A DNA stretch of 7,121 nt from an uncultured Curvibacter sp. (GTDB taxonomy: Bacteria; Pseudomonadota; Gammaproteobacteria; Burkholderiales; Burkholderiaceae): positions 1 to 7,121 of the forward strand of contig CAMLNH010000141.1 in assembly GCA_946481355.1 (NCBI GenBank), read 5' to 3'. Below are positions 1-5,751 of the stretch, piece after piece. The translations under genes and the position numbers were made by a program. The notes beneath the pieces are model-generated. The model saw only the letters and a program-made list of their open reading frames with translations, was not told the origin of the DNA and did not search any database. Every line of letters starts with the position of its first letter. Position 1 is the stretch's first letter.

Positions 1-129
1 CATGCGCTCGCGGTGCAGGCGGAAGTAATCGACGGCGCGGCGGGTCAGCAGGCGGAAGTTGCCGACGCGGTAGTCGTAATCGACGTGGAACAGCAGCGAA
101 ATCACCGCGTAGAAGGCTCGCGCCAGCTG
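1..129 (-). pseudogene. GT2 glycosyltransferase fragment (DPM1/GtrB-like), N-terminus missing, runs off left edge
   Basis: Reading the minus strand from about base 126 to base 1 gives an uninterrupted stretch that includes LARAFYAVISLLF and then YRVGNFRLLTRRAVDYFRL. The 'GNFRL-xx-RRAVD' signature is typical of the middle/C-terminal part of GT2 polyprenyl-phosphate or dolichyl-phosphate sugar transferases, which make lipid-linked sugars or act in O-antigen modification. The frame meets a stop at 154-156 just upstream, with no ATG between that stop and the conserved region, so the catalytic N-terminal half (DxD region) is absent on this side. The C-terminus lies beyond the left edge. It points away from the plus-strand genes and abuts another truncated glycosyltransferase. 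Family assignment rests on about 40 residues and is moderately secure. Loss of function is inferred, and an assembly chimera would give the same picture. Confidence 0.55.
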
Positions 130-139
130 CCGTGGGCAG
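127..139. repeat. Short perfect inverted repeat at the truncation junction
   Basis: CTGCC-gtg-GGCAG forms a five-base-pair palindrome with a three-base loop. It lies exactly where homology to the minus-strand glycosyltransferase ends and homology to the plus-strand one begins. It is too short and lacks a U-tract, so it is not a convincing terminator. It may be chance in GC-rich DNA, or a footprint of a foldback or short-homology recombination event. Confidence 0.35.
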
Positions 140-617
140 TGTGATCCGGGATGTCAGGCCGCCGCACCGACTGCTGTCGATTGGACCAAGAATTGATGCC
201 TGGGGCTTGGGTGTTCAGGATGTCCTGAGTGCCAAAGTGGGCGACGTCTCAAGTGATGAAGAGGTGACGCGCGTCGATGCACTCAGTGGGCGAGGCGTCC
301 TGTTTCCGGTTGCCGCACTGCGGGCTGTGCAGGGGATGCATCCCTGGTGGGTGCCCCACTATCTTGCAGACTATGAACTGGCCGTCCGTGTGCAGGCGGC
401 AGGGTGGGGGCTGTATGTCTGCAATGCTGCCGCCGTCTACTCTTCTGAAGAGTTTGGTGTGCATTACCGAGGAAGAAATATCAAGGAGAGGTTTTTTTCA
501 GTCAGATCCCCCACGTACCTGCCGGCAGTGTTGCGTTTCTGGTGGGAGGCCAGCAGCGGATGGCAGCGACTGACCCTGCCATTTCGGATCTTGGCGGCGG
601 CTGTTTCTCCGCGCTGA
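132..617 (+). pseudogene. 5'-truncated family 2 glycosyltransferase (C-terminal part only)
   Basis: The frame encodes about 161 residues from a GTG at 132 that match the C-terminal half of GT2 glycosyltransferases of the kind found in O-antigen clusters. A 'VGSVIRD...' strand opens it, DALSGRGVLFPV lies at residues 49-60, the acceptor/catalytic-base region HYLADYELAVRVQAAGW at 76-92, and the tail NIKERFFSVRSP...LRFWW at 116-138. The nucleotide-binding GT-A N-terminal half of roughly 100 residues, with its DxD motif, is missing. The frame stays open to the window edge, but upstream it encodes only arginine- and glycine-rich antisense of the minus-strand fragment. No good ribosome binding site precedes the GTG. 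The protein is therefore probably inactive. If real, it was once the gene before the 638-1774 glycosyltransferase, 20 bases downstream. It could instead be intact in the organism, with the left end misassembled. Confidence 0.7.
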
Positions 618-637
618 GACAAACGGGCACAAGCAGC

Positions 638-1774
638 ATGAAGATCGCAATAGTCGACACCTATTACCCGGCCTACTTGAAGGCGGTTTATCGGGATACA
701 GGGGGGCTGGCCGCAGCCCGGCATGATGAGCAGAAGAAGGTTTTGCTTGAGTCCTGCTTCGGCACTTCTGATTTCTACTCACGGCATCTGCGAGAGCTTG
801 GGCATGACGCAAAGGATCTGATCGTCAATTGCGCCCCGCTGCAGGAGTCGTGGGCGTGTGAGAATCAAATTGCATACAGCGCCCTGGCTTTGAGGGTGCC
901 CCACCGGCTCAGGCGTTTGCCGCTGCTCGGACCATGGCTCGCAGGTCTGCCGGGGCTGGCGGAGATAGCGATCGAGCAGGTCAAGACCTTCAATCCCGAA
1001 GTCCTTTACTGCCAGGACCTTTGGTTCTTCTCGCCCAAGGCGCTTGCTGCGTTGCGGCCCCATGTCGGGCTCATTGTGGGTCAGATTGCCAGTCCACTGC
1101 CGCCAGAGCCTTACCTGAAGAGCTACGACCTCATTCTCACGTCCTTTCCCCACTTTGTGCCACGTCTGCGCACGTTGGGGGTGGCTTCCGAATACTTCCG
1201 CATCGGTTTTGACCCCCGGGTGCTGCAGTTGCTCGGCAGCGTCGAGCAGGATGTGGGCGTGAGCTTTGTGGGCGGCATCAGCCGGCACCATGGCAAGGCC
1301 TTGCCCATGCTGGAGTATCTCGCCCGGAACACGCCGATCGAGTTCTTTGGCTACGGGGCTGGCAGTCTGAACCGGAATTCGCCCATCGTGGCGCGCCACC
1401 ACGGCGAAGTCTGGGGGCTAGACATGTACCGGGCTCTGGCGCGCAGTCGCATCACACTGAACCGGCACATCAATGTCGCGGAAAACTACGCAAACAACAT
1501 GCGCCTGTACGAGGCAACGGGGGTCGGTTCCATGCTGCTCACGGACCGCAAGGATAATCTGGGCGAGTTGTTTGAAATTGGCAAGGAGGTCGTGGCCTAC
1601 TCCTCGCCGGAAGAGGCAGCCGAGCTGATTGCCTACTACATTGCCCATCCGCAGGCGGCGCGTGACATTGCGCGAGCCGGACAGGCACGTACGCTGCGGG
1701 AGCATACCTACAAGCAGCGCATGGAGGAGCTGGTGCCGATTCTGGACCGCCATCTGTCAGGAATCAGGAAATGA
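638..1774 (+). CDS. CgeB-like GT-B glycosyltransferase (Glyco_trans_1_2 family)
   Basis: The gene encodes a 378-residue soluble protein with no signal peptide or membrane segment, expected to transfer a sugar from a nucleotide-sugar donor in the cytoplasm. The N-terminal half begins MKIAIVDTYYPAYL and has CFGTSDFYSRHLRELGH at 40-56, a pattern seen in CgeB-like transferases of polysaccharide clusters. The C-terminal donor-binding half carries HGEVWGLDMYRALARSRI at 255-272, then RLYEATGVGSMLLTD at 289-303, an 'ELFEIGKEVVAYSSPEE' stretch at 310-326 and EHTYKQR at 355-361. That order is typical of the Glyco_trans_1_2 (PF13524) domain. I chose the ATG at 638 because the family motif begins there; an in-frame ATG at 542 would add 32 residues overlapping the previous gene. 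The ribosome binding site is weak. Its stop overlaps the methyltransferase start by four bases. Donor, acceptor and linkage are unknown. Confidence 0.85.
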   Translation: MKIAIVDTYYPAYLKAVYRDTGGLAAARHDEQKKVLLESCFGTSDFYSRHLRELGHDAKDLIVNCAPLQESWACENQIAYSALALRVPHRLRRLPLLGPWLAGLPGLAEIAIEQVKTFNPEVLYCQDLWFFSPKALAALRPHVGLIVGQIASPLPPEPYLKSYDLILTSFPHFVPRLRTLGVASEYFRIGFDPRVLQLLGSVEQDVGVSFVGGISRHHGKALPMLEYLARNTPIEFFGYGAGSLNRNSPIVARHHGEVWGLDMYRALARSRITLNRHINVAENYANNMRLYEATGVGSMLLTDRKDNLGELFEIGKEVVAYSSPEEAAELIAYYIAHPQAARDIARAGQARTLREHTYKQRMEELVPILDRHLSGIRK

Positions 1775-2574
1775 AAGCAATATTACGCAGGGTCGTCAAC
1801 CGCTTTCCGAGGCTGAAGGCATTGCTTAAGCAGGTTATGCAGCGTGTTTTTCCGTCGCTGTGGGCCTCGTCCAGATACGTTGAGATGCGGGACGCCGAGG
1901 CAGGCAGTGAGTCGGCCAGGCTGCGGATGGCATGGACGTCCGATGACATACCCGCCAAGCAGCGTGAACTCGTGGACCAACAGATCAATGTTTTCCGGCG
2001 CGGTGAAGGCGTTGACCATTTCGATGTCTTGATCCGAGCCTTGAAGGGATTGGGCGATTGCAGCAATCCGATGCCGGTACTGGAAGTGGGCTGTTCGAGC
2101 GGATATTACTCCGAGGTGTTTGAAATTGCCGGCCTTCAGGTGTCGTACACCGGGTGTGACTATTCCGATGCCTTCATTGCGCTGGCCCGCAAGCGGTATC
2201 CAGATCTACGGTTCGATGTGCAGGATGCCACGGCGCTCAAGCATGGAGACAACTCGTTCGAGGTGGTGATCTCGGGCGGCTGCCTGCTGCATATCCCGGA
2301 GTACAAAACTGCCGTGGCAGAAACAGCGAGGGTAGCGAGCCGGTATGCCGTATTCCACCGAACCCCCGTGGTTCTGGGGCAACCCAACAAGTATTACCGA
2401 AAGCTGGCCTACGGCGTGGAAACGGTCGAAATCCACTTCAACGAGCCGGAGTTCCTGAGGCTGCTGGCAGACAGCGGGCTGGAGCTGCTGGCCACCTATA
2501 CGCTGGACGAGACGACAAGCCAGGGGGTTGGCAGTGCTACTCGCACCTATGTGTGCCGGAAAATAGCCACTTGA
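1771..2574 (+). CDS. Class I SAM-dependent methyltransferase
   Basis: This 267-residue protein is expected to transfer a methyl group from S-adenosylmethionine, most likely to a sugar of the encoded glycan, although the substrate cannot be read from sequence. The first 60 residues are basic and helical with no clear family match. The Rossmann methyltransferase core begins with motif I VLEVGCSSGYYSE at 103-115. The acidic ribose-binding position is D130 in YTGCDYSDAF, followed by VQDATAL at 150-156 and the motif IV region VVISGGCLLHIPEY at 165-178. This is the Methyltransf_11/25 layout. The ATG overlaps the upstream TGA (ATGA), and AGGAA lies seven bases before it, so translation is probably coupled to the preceding glycosyltransferase. 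The next gene starts three bases after the stop. Membership in a methylated-sugar or chain-decorating step is inference from context. Confidence 0.88.
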   Translation: MKAILRRVVNRFPRLKALLKQVMQRVFPSLWASSRYVEMRDAEAGSESARLRMAWTSDDIPAKQRELVDQQINVFRRGEGVDHFDVLIRALKGLGDCSNPMPVLEVGCSSGYYSEVFEIAGLQVSYTGCDYSDAFIALARKRYPDLRFDVQDATALKHGDNSFEVVISGGCLLHIPEYKTAVAETARVASRYAVFHRTPVVLGQPNKYYRKLAYGVETVEIHFNEPEFLRLLADSGLELLATYTLDETTSQGVGSATRTYVCRKIAT

Positions 2575-2576
2575 CC

Positions 2577-3548
2577 ATGCATCACTTCTGCACGCTGTTC
2601 GACAGCAACTACCTGCTCAAGGGCGTGGCCATGCTGCGCACCCTGAAGCAACATTGCCCCGACGCGCACGTGCACGTGCTGTGCATGGATGCGCAGACGC
2701 GCGAGATCCTGAAGCAGCTCGATCTGCCGCATGTGACCTGCCTGTCGCTGCCGGAGGTTGAAGATGAGGCGCTGCTGGCTGTCAAGCCCGGTCGCAGCGT
2801 GGCGGAATACTGCTGGACTCTGTCGCCCTGTCTACCCTGGCATGTGCTGCAGCGCCACCCGGAAATTGACTTCATCACCTACCTGGATGCCGACCTGTTT
2901 TTCTACTCGTCCGTACAGCCGCTGTTCGACGAGATCGGCGACGCGTCGATCGTCATCATCGAGCACCGCTTCACGCCCCGACTCAGGCATCTGGAGGTCA
3001 AGGGGCGTTTTTGCGTGGAGTGGGTGAGTTTTCGTCGGGACGAAGAGGGGCTCGCCTGCCTGGGGCGCTGGCGCGAGCAGTGCATCGAATGGTGTTTCTA
3101 CCGGTTGGAAGAGGACCGCATGGGCGACCAGAAATATCTGGACAAGTGGCCCGCGCAGTACAAGACGGTGCATATATTGCAGCATGCCGGCGCGGGCATT
3201 GCGCCATGGAATTACGCACAATACCGGTTTGGCCAGGACGAGGCCGGGGGGATCACAGTCGAAGGTCAGCCGCTGGTCTTCTTCCATTTCCACCAATTCC
3301 AGCTGCTGTCGAATGGAAAGTTCGACCGCTTGTCAGCTTATTACACTGCCATGGGGCCTGAGCCAGACGCCGCGTACCGGGCTTATGAACGGACTTTGAC
3401 GGGTATTCTGGCTGAGGTGAGGGGGCTCAGGCCCGGCTTCAAGGCGGGCATGCGCCCGGTCTGGCGCATCAAGTCCCAGCGTTTGGTGCAGTATCTCCTG
3501 CCCGCGGCGCTGAAGGAACAGCTCAAGAAAGTCATCAAGGCGGTCTGA
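2577..3548 (+). CDS. GT-A type glycosyltransferase with DxD motif (GT8-like)
   Basis: The gene encodes 323 residues of a cytoplasmic nucleotide-sugar transferase. The N-terminus MHHFCTLFDSNYLLKGVAML resembles the start of GT8-like transferases, where the protein binds the nucleotide. The metal-binding DxD motif is in FITYLDADLFFY (D104 and D106). Downstream are GDQKYLDKWP at 183-192, GAGIAPWNYAQY at 205-216 and a histidine-rich VFFHFHQFQ at 234-242. These motifs recur together in polysaccharide-cluster 'glycosyl transferase' proteins that are seldom characterised. The C-terminal 50 residues are basic and may associate with the membrane face. I chose ATG 2577 because the family homology starts there; an in-frame GTG at 2553 would overlap the methyltransferase and adds eight unconserved residues. 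The stop is one base before the fnlA start. Sugar and linkage specificity are unknown. Confidence 0.82.
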   Translation: MHHFCTLFDSNYLLKGVAMLRTLKQHCPDAHVHVLCMDAQTREILKQLDLPHVTCLSLPEVEDEALLAVKPGRSVAEYCWTLSPCLPWHVLQRHPEIDFITYLDADLFFYSSVQPLFDEIGDASIVIIEHRFTPRLRHLEVKGRFCVEWVSFRRDEEGLACLGRWREQCIEWCFYRLEEDRMGDQKYLDKWPAQYKTVHILQHAGAGIAPWNYAQYRFGQDEAGGITVEGQPLVFFHFHQFQLLSNGKFDRLSAYYTAMGPEPDAAYRAYERTLTGILAEVRGLRPGFKAGMRPVWRIKSQRLVQYLLPAALKEQLKKVIKAV

Positions 3549-3549
3549 T

Positions 3550-4599
3550 ATGAATGAATTTGCGCGCAAAACGATCTTGATCACCGGTGGGACGGGGTCT
3601 TTCGGCGGGGCGGTGCTGAAGCGCTTCCTCGACACGGAGATCGAGGAAATCCGCATCTTCAGCCGCGACGAAAAAAAACAGGACGACTTGCGCAAGCGCT
3701 ACGCCAGTCCGAAGCTGAAGTTCTACATCGGCGACGTGCGCGATCCCCGAAGCGTCGCAGGCGCCATGCGCGGGGTTGATTTCGTCTTCCATGCGGCCGC
3801 CCTGAAGCAGGTGCCGTCCTGCGAGTTCCATCCGATGCAGGCGGTGATGACCAACGTCATGGGCACAGAAAACGTCCTGGAGGCGGCCATTGCCGCCGGT
3901 GTGCAGCGCGTCGTGTGCCTGAGTACCGACAAGGCGGTGTACCCCATCAATGCCATGGGCATCAGCAAGGCCATGATGGAGAAGGTCATGGTGGCGACCA
4001 GCCGCAACCTGGAGAAGACGGGCACGGTGATCTGCGGTACGCGCTACGGCAACGTGATGGCTTCGCGCGGCTCGGTGATCCCGCTCTTCGTGGACCAGGT
4101 GCAGGCCGGCAAGCCCATCACCATCACCGATCCGAGCATGACCCGCTTCATGATGACCCTGGAGGATGCGGTGGACCTAGTCCTGTATGCATTCCGCAAT
4201 GGCCGCAACGGGGACATCTTCGTGCAGAAGGCGCCGGCGGCCACGGTAAAGGTGCTGGCCCAGGCCGTCCTGGAGTTGCTGGGCAAGCCGCAGCATCCCG
4301 TGCATGAGATCGGCACGCGCCATGGCGAAAAGCTTTACGAAACCCTGCTGGGGCGCGAGGAGATGGCCTGCGCCGAGGACAGGGGGGACTACTTCCGGGT
4401 GCCGCCCGATGCGCGCGACCTGAACTATGCCAAGTTCGTGGACGAGGGGGAGCGTCGGATCACGCAGAGCACCCACGGGGACGACTACAACTCGCACAAC
4501 ACGACTCGCCTGGATGTGGCGGGCATGAAGGCGCTGCTGCTCAAGCTGGATTTCATGCGGCGCATCGTGCGGGGCGAAGCCGCCATCGCGGAGGACTGA
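3550..4599 (+). CDS. fnlA: UDP-GlcNAc 4,6-dehydratase/5-epimerase of UDP-L-FucNAc synthesis (FnlA/WbjB/CapE)
   Basis: This 349-residue extended short-chain dehydrogenase, close to the family's usual 340-350, makes the first step to UDP-L-FucNAc. It converts UDP-GlcNAc by NADP-dependent 4,6-dehydration and epimerisation to a 4-keto-6-deoxy-L-talose-type intermediate. The Rossmann motif TGGTGSFG is at 12-19, RDEKKQDDLR at 39-48, and CLSTDKAVYPINAMGISK at 123-140. In that last motif the usual YxxxK tyrosine is methionine (M136, K140), as known for the FnlA/CapE branch and unlike FlaA1/PseB dehydratases. The C-terminus NSHNTTRLDVAGMKALL at 314-330 is the branch-specific Polysacc_syn_2C tail. ATG 3550 follows the previous stop by one base and gives the full N-terminal motif. 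fnlB and fnlC follow directly, which supports the specific call. A GGAGG near its end (4590-4594) serves fnlB. Confidence 0.95.
   Translation: MNEFARKTILITGGTGSFGGAVLKRFLDTEIEEIRIFSRDEKKQDDLRKRYASPKLKFYIGDVRDPRSVAGAMRGVDFVFHAAALKQVPSCEFHPMQAVMTNVMGTENVLEAAIAAGVQRVVCLSTDKAVYPINAMGISKAMMEKVMVATSRNLEKTGTVICGTRYGNVMASRGSVIPLFVDQVQAGKPITITDPSMTRFMMTLEDAVDLVLYAFRNGRNGDIFVQKAPAATVKVLAQAVLELLGKPQHPVHEIGTRHGEKLYETLLGREEMACAEDRGDYFRVPPDARDLNYAKFVDEGERRITQSTHGDDYNSHNTTRLDVAGMKALLLKLDFMRRIVRGEAAIAED
4590..4594 (+). promoter_or_regulatory. Ribosome binding site for fnlB
   Basis: GGAGG lies inside the last codons of fnlA, nine bases before ATG 4604. It is one of the strongest Shine-Dalgarno matches in the window and fixes the fnlB start, giving a full-length Rossmann motif at the N-terminus. 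Its position within fnlA suggests coupled translation. Confidence 0.7.
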
Positions 4600-4603
4600 G
4601 CCC

Positions 4604-5731
4604 ATGCGGGTGCTGCTGACCGGCGCCAACGGCTTTGTCGGCCGCAACCTGCAGCTGCGCTTGCAGGAACGCCGTGACGTGCAGGTGGTGTGCTACACCC
4701 GCGACCAGCAGGCCGGACAGCTGGCCGGGCTGCTGCAGGGGGTGGATTTCGTCTTTCACCTGGCGGGTGTCAACCGGCCGCAGGACCCGAAGGAATTCAC
4801 GACTGGCAACGCCGATCTGACGCGCGATTTGTGTCAGGCCGTGGCCAGCGCCGCCCGGTCGGCGGGCAGGCCGATCCCGATCCTGTACACGTCTTCGACG
4901 CAGGCCGCACAGGACAATGCGTACGGGCGGAGCAAGCGCGAGGCCGAGGAGGTGCTGGCGCTGACGGGGCGGGACCCCCTGGTGCCGGTGCATGTGTTGC
5001 GCCTGCCCAATGTATTCGGCAAATGGTGCCGACCCAACTACAACTCCGCGGTGGCCACCTTTTGCCACAACATCGCCCGCGACCTGCCGATCCAAGTCAA
5101 CGATCCGCAGGCGGCCCTGACGTTGGTCTACATAGACGATGTGATCGACCGCTTTGTCCAGCTCATGGACGGCGCGGCGCCGATGACCGGTGCCGACGGT
5201 TTTGAGACGGTGCAGCCCCAGTACGCCACGACGGTGGGCGAGCTGGCGCGGTTGATCCGGGCCTTCCGCGACAGCCGGGGCACGCTGGTGACGGAGCGTG
5301 TCGGCACCGGCTTGATGCGCGCGCTGTATGCCACCTACGTCAGCTATCTGCCCGTGGAGGCGTTCGCCTACGACGTGCCGCAGCACGCTGACCGGCGCGG
5401 GGTCTTCGTGGAGATGCTGAAGACGCCGGATTGCGGCCAGTTTTCCTTTTTCACGGCACACCCCGGCGTGACCCGCGGCGGACATTACCACCACAGCAAG
5501 ACCGAGAAGTTCCTGGTCATCAAGGGCCAGGCACGGTTCCGTTTCCGTCACATGCAGACCGGACAGACGCATGAGTTGCAGACCTCCGGTGACAAGCCGA
5601 AGGTTGTCGAGACAGTGCCCGGCTGGACGCATGACATCACCAACACCGGGGCGGAAGAGATGGTGGTCATGCTGTGGGCCAACGAGATCTTTGACCGGGG
5701 CCGTCCGGACACTCATGACAGTCCGCTGTGA
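4604..5731 (+). CDS. fnlB: NAD(P)H-dependent reductase of UDP-L-FucNAc synthesis, SDR plus cupin (FnlB/WbjC/CapF)
   Basis: This 375-residue two-domain protein, close to the family's roughly 370, acts second in the pathway and reduces the C-4 keto group of the FnlA product. Residues 1 to about 250 are a short-chain dehydrogenase domain. The cofactor motif TGANGFVG is at 6-13, and YTSSTQAAQDNAYGRSK at 95-111 contains the catalytic Y107 and K111. Residues from about 258 form a cupin domain with RGGHYHHSKTEKFLVIKGQA at 291-310 and PGWTHDITN at 339-347. The histidines at 294, 296/297 and 343 and E301 probably bind the metal. This reductase-cupin fusion is diagnostic of the FnlB/WbjC/CapF family, in which the cupin takes part in C-3 epimerisation of the intermediate. 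GGAGG at 4590-4594 is well placed for ATG 4604. It lies four bases after fnlA and overlaps a possible fnlC GTG. Confidence 0.95.
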   Translation: MRVLLTGANGFVGRNLQLRLQERRDVQVVCYTRDQQAGQLAGLLQGVDFVFHLAGVNRPQDPKEFTTGNADLTRDLCQAVASAARSAGRPIPILYTSSTQAAQDNAYGRSKREAEEVLALTGRDPLVPVHVLRLPNVFGKWCRPNYNSAVATFCHNIARDLPIQVNDPQAALTLVYIDDVIDRFVQLMDGAAPMTGADGFETVQPQYATTVGELARLIRAFRDSRGTLVTERVGTGLMRALYATYVSYLPVEAFAYDVPQHADRRGVFVEMLKTPDCGQFSFFTAHPGVTRGGHYHHSKTEKFLVIKGQARFRFRHMQTGQTHELQTSGDKPKVVETVPGWTHDITNTGAEEMVVMLWANEIFDRGRPDTHDSPL

Positions 5732-5738
5732 CGCGATT

Positions 5739-5744
5739 GGAGAG
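5739..5744 (+). promoter_or_regulatory. Ribosome binding site deciding the fnlC start
   Basis: GGAGAG lies seven bases before ATG 5752. It favours that ATG over the in-frame GTG at 5728, which overlaps the fnlB stop and has no comparable site. The first eight codons after the GTG therefore probably belong to the spacer. Confidence 0.65.
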
Positions 5745-5751
5745 ACCAGAC

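Noticed and set aside
490..510. Run of seven T in the GT2 fragment, considered as a terminator or slippage site
   Set aside because: There is no stem before it, and it encodes the conserved Phe-Phe of the ERFFS motif, so coding constraint explains it.
542..637. Upstream ATG giving a 410-residue version of the CgeB-like glycosyltransferase
   Set aside because: The added 32 residues overlap the previous gene in another frame and do not resemble the family, whose N-terminus starts at the ATG at 638.
779..1402. Minus-strand open frame (207 codons) opposite the CgeB-like transferase
   Set aside because: No domain or motif is visible, and it is wholly contained within a supported gene on the other strand.
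3550..4599. Alternative identity of fnlA as a PseB/FlaA1-type dehydratase for pseudaminic acid or bacillosamine
   Set aside because: The MxxxK motif, the NSHNTTRLDV tail and the following fnlB and fnlC genes all point to the UDP-L-FucNAc branch.
4553..5716. Long open frame on the minus strand (387 codons) opposite fnlB
   Set aside because: It lies exactly antisense to a gene with intact catalytic motifs, its protein is histidine/arginine/glutamine-rich with no recognisable domain, and GC-rich coding DNA readily leaves such antisense frames open.
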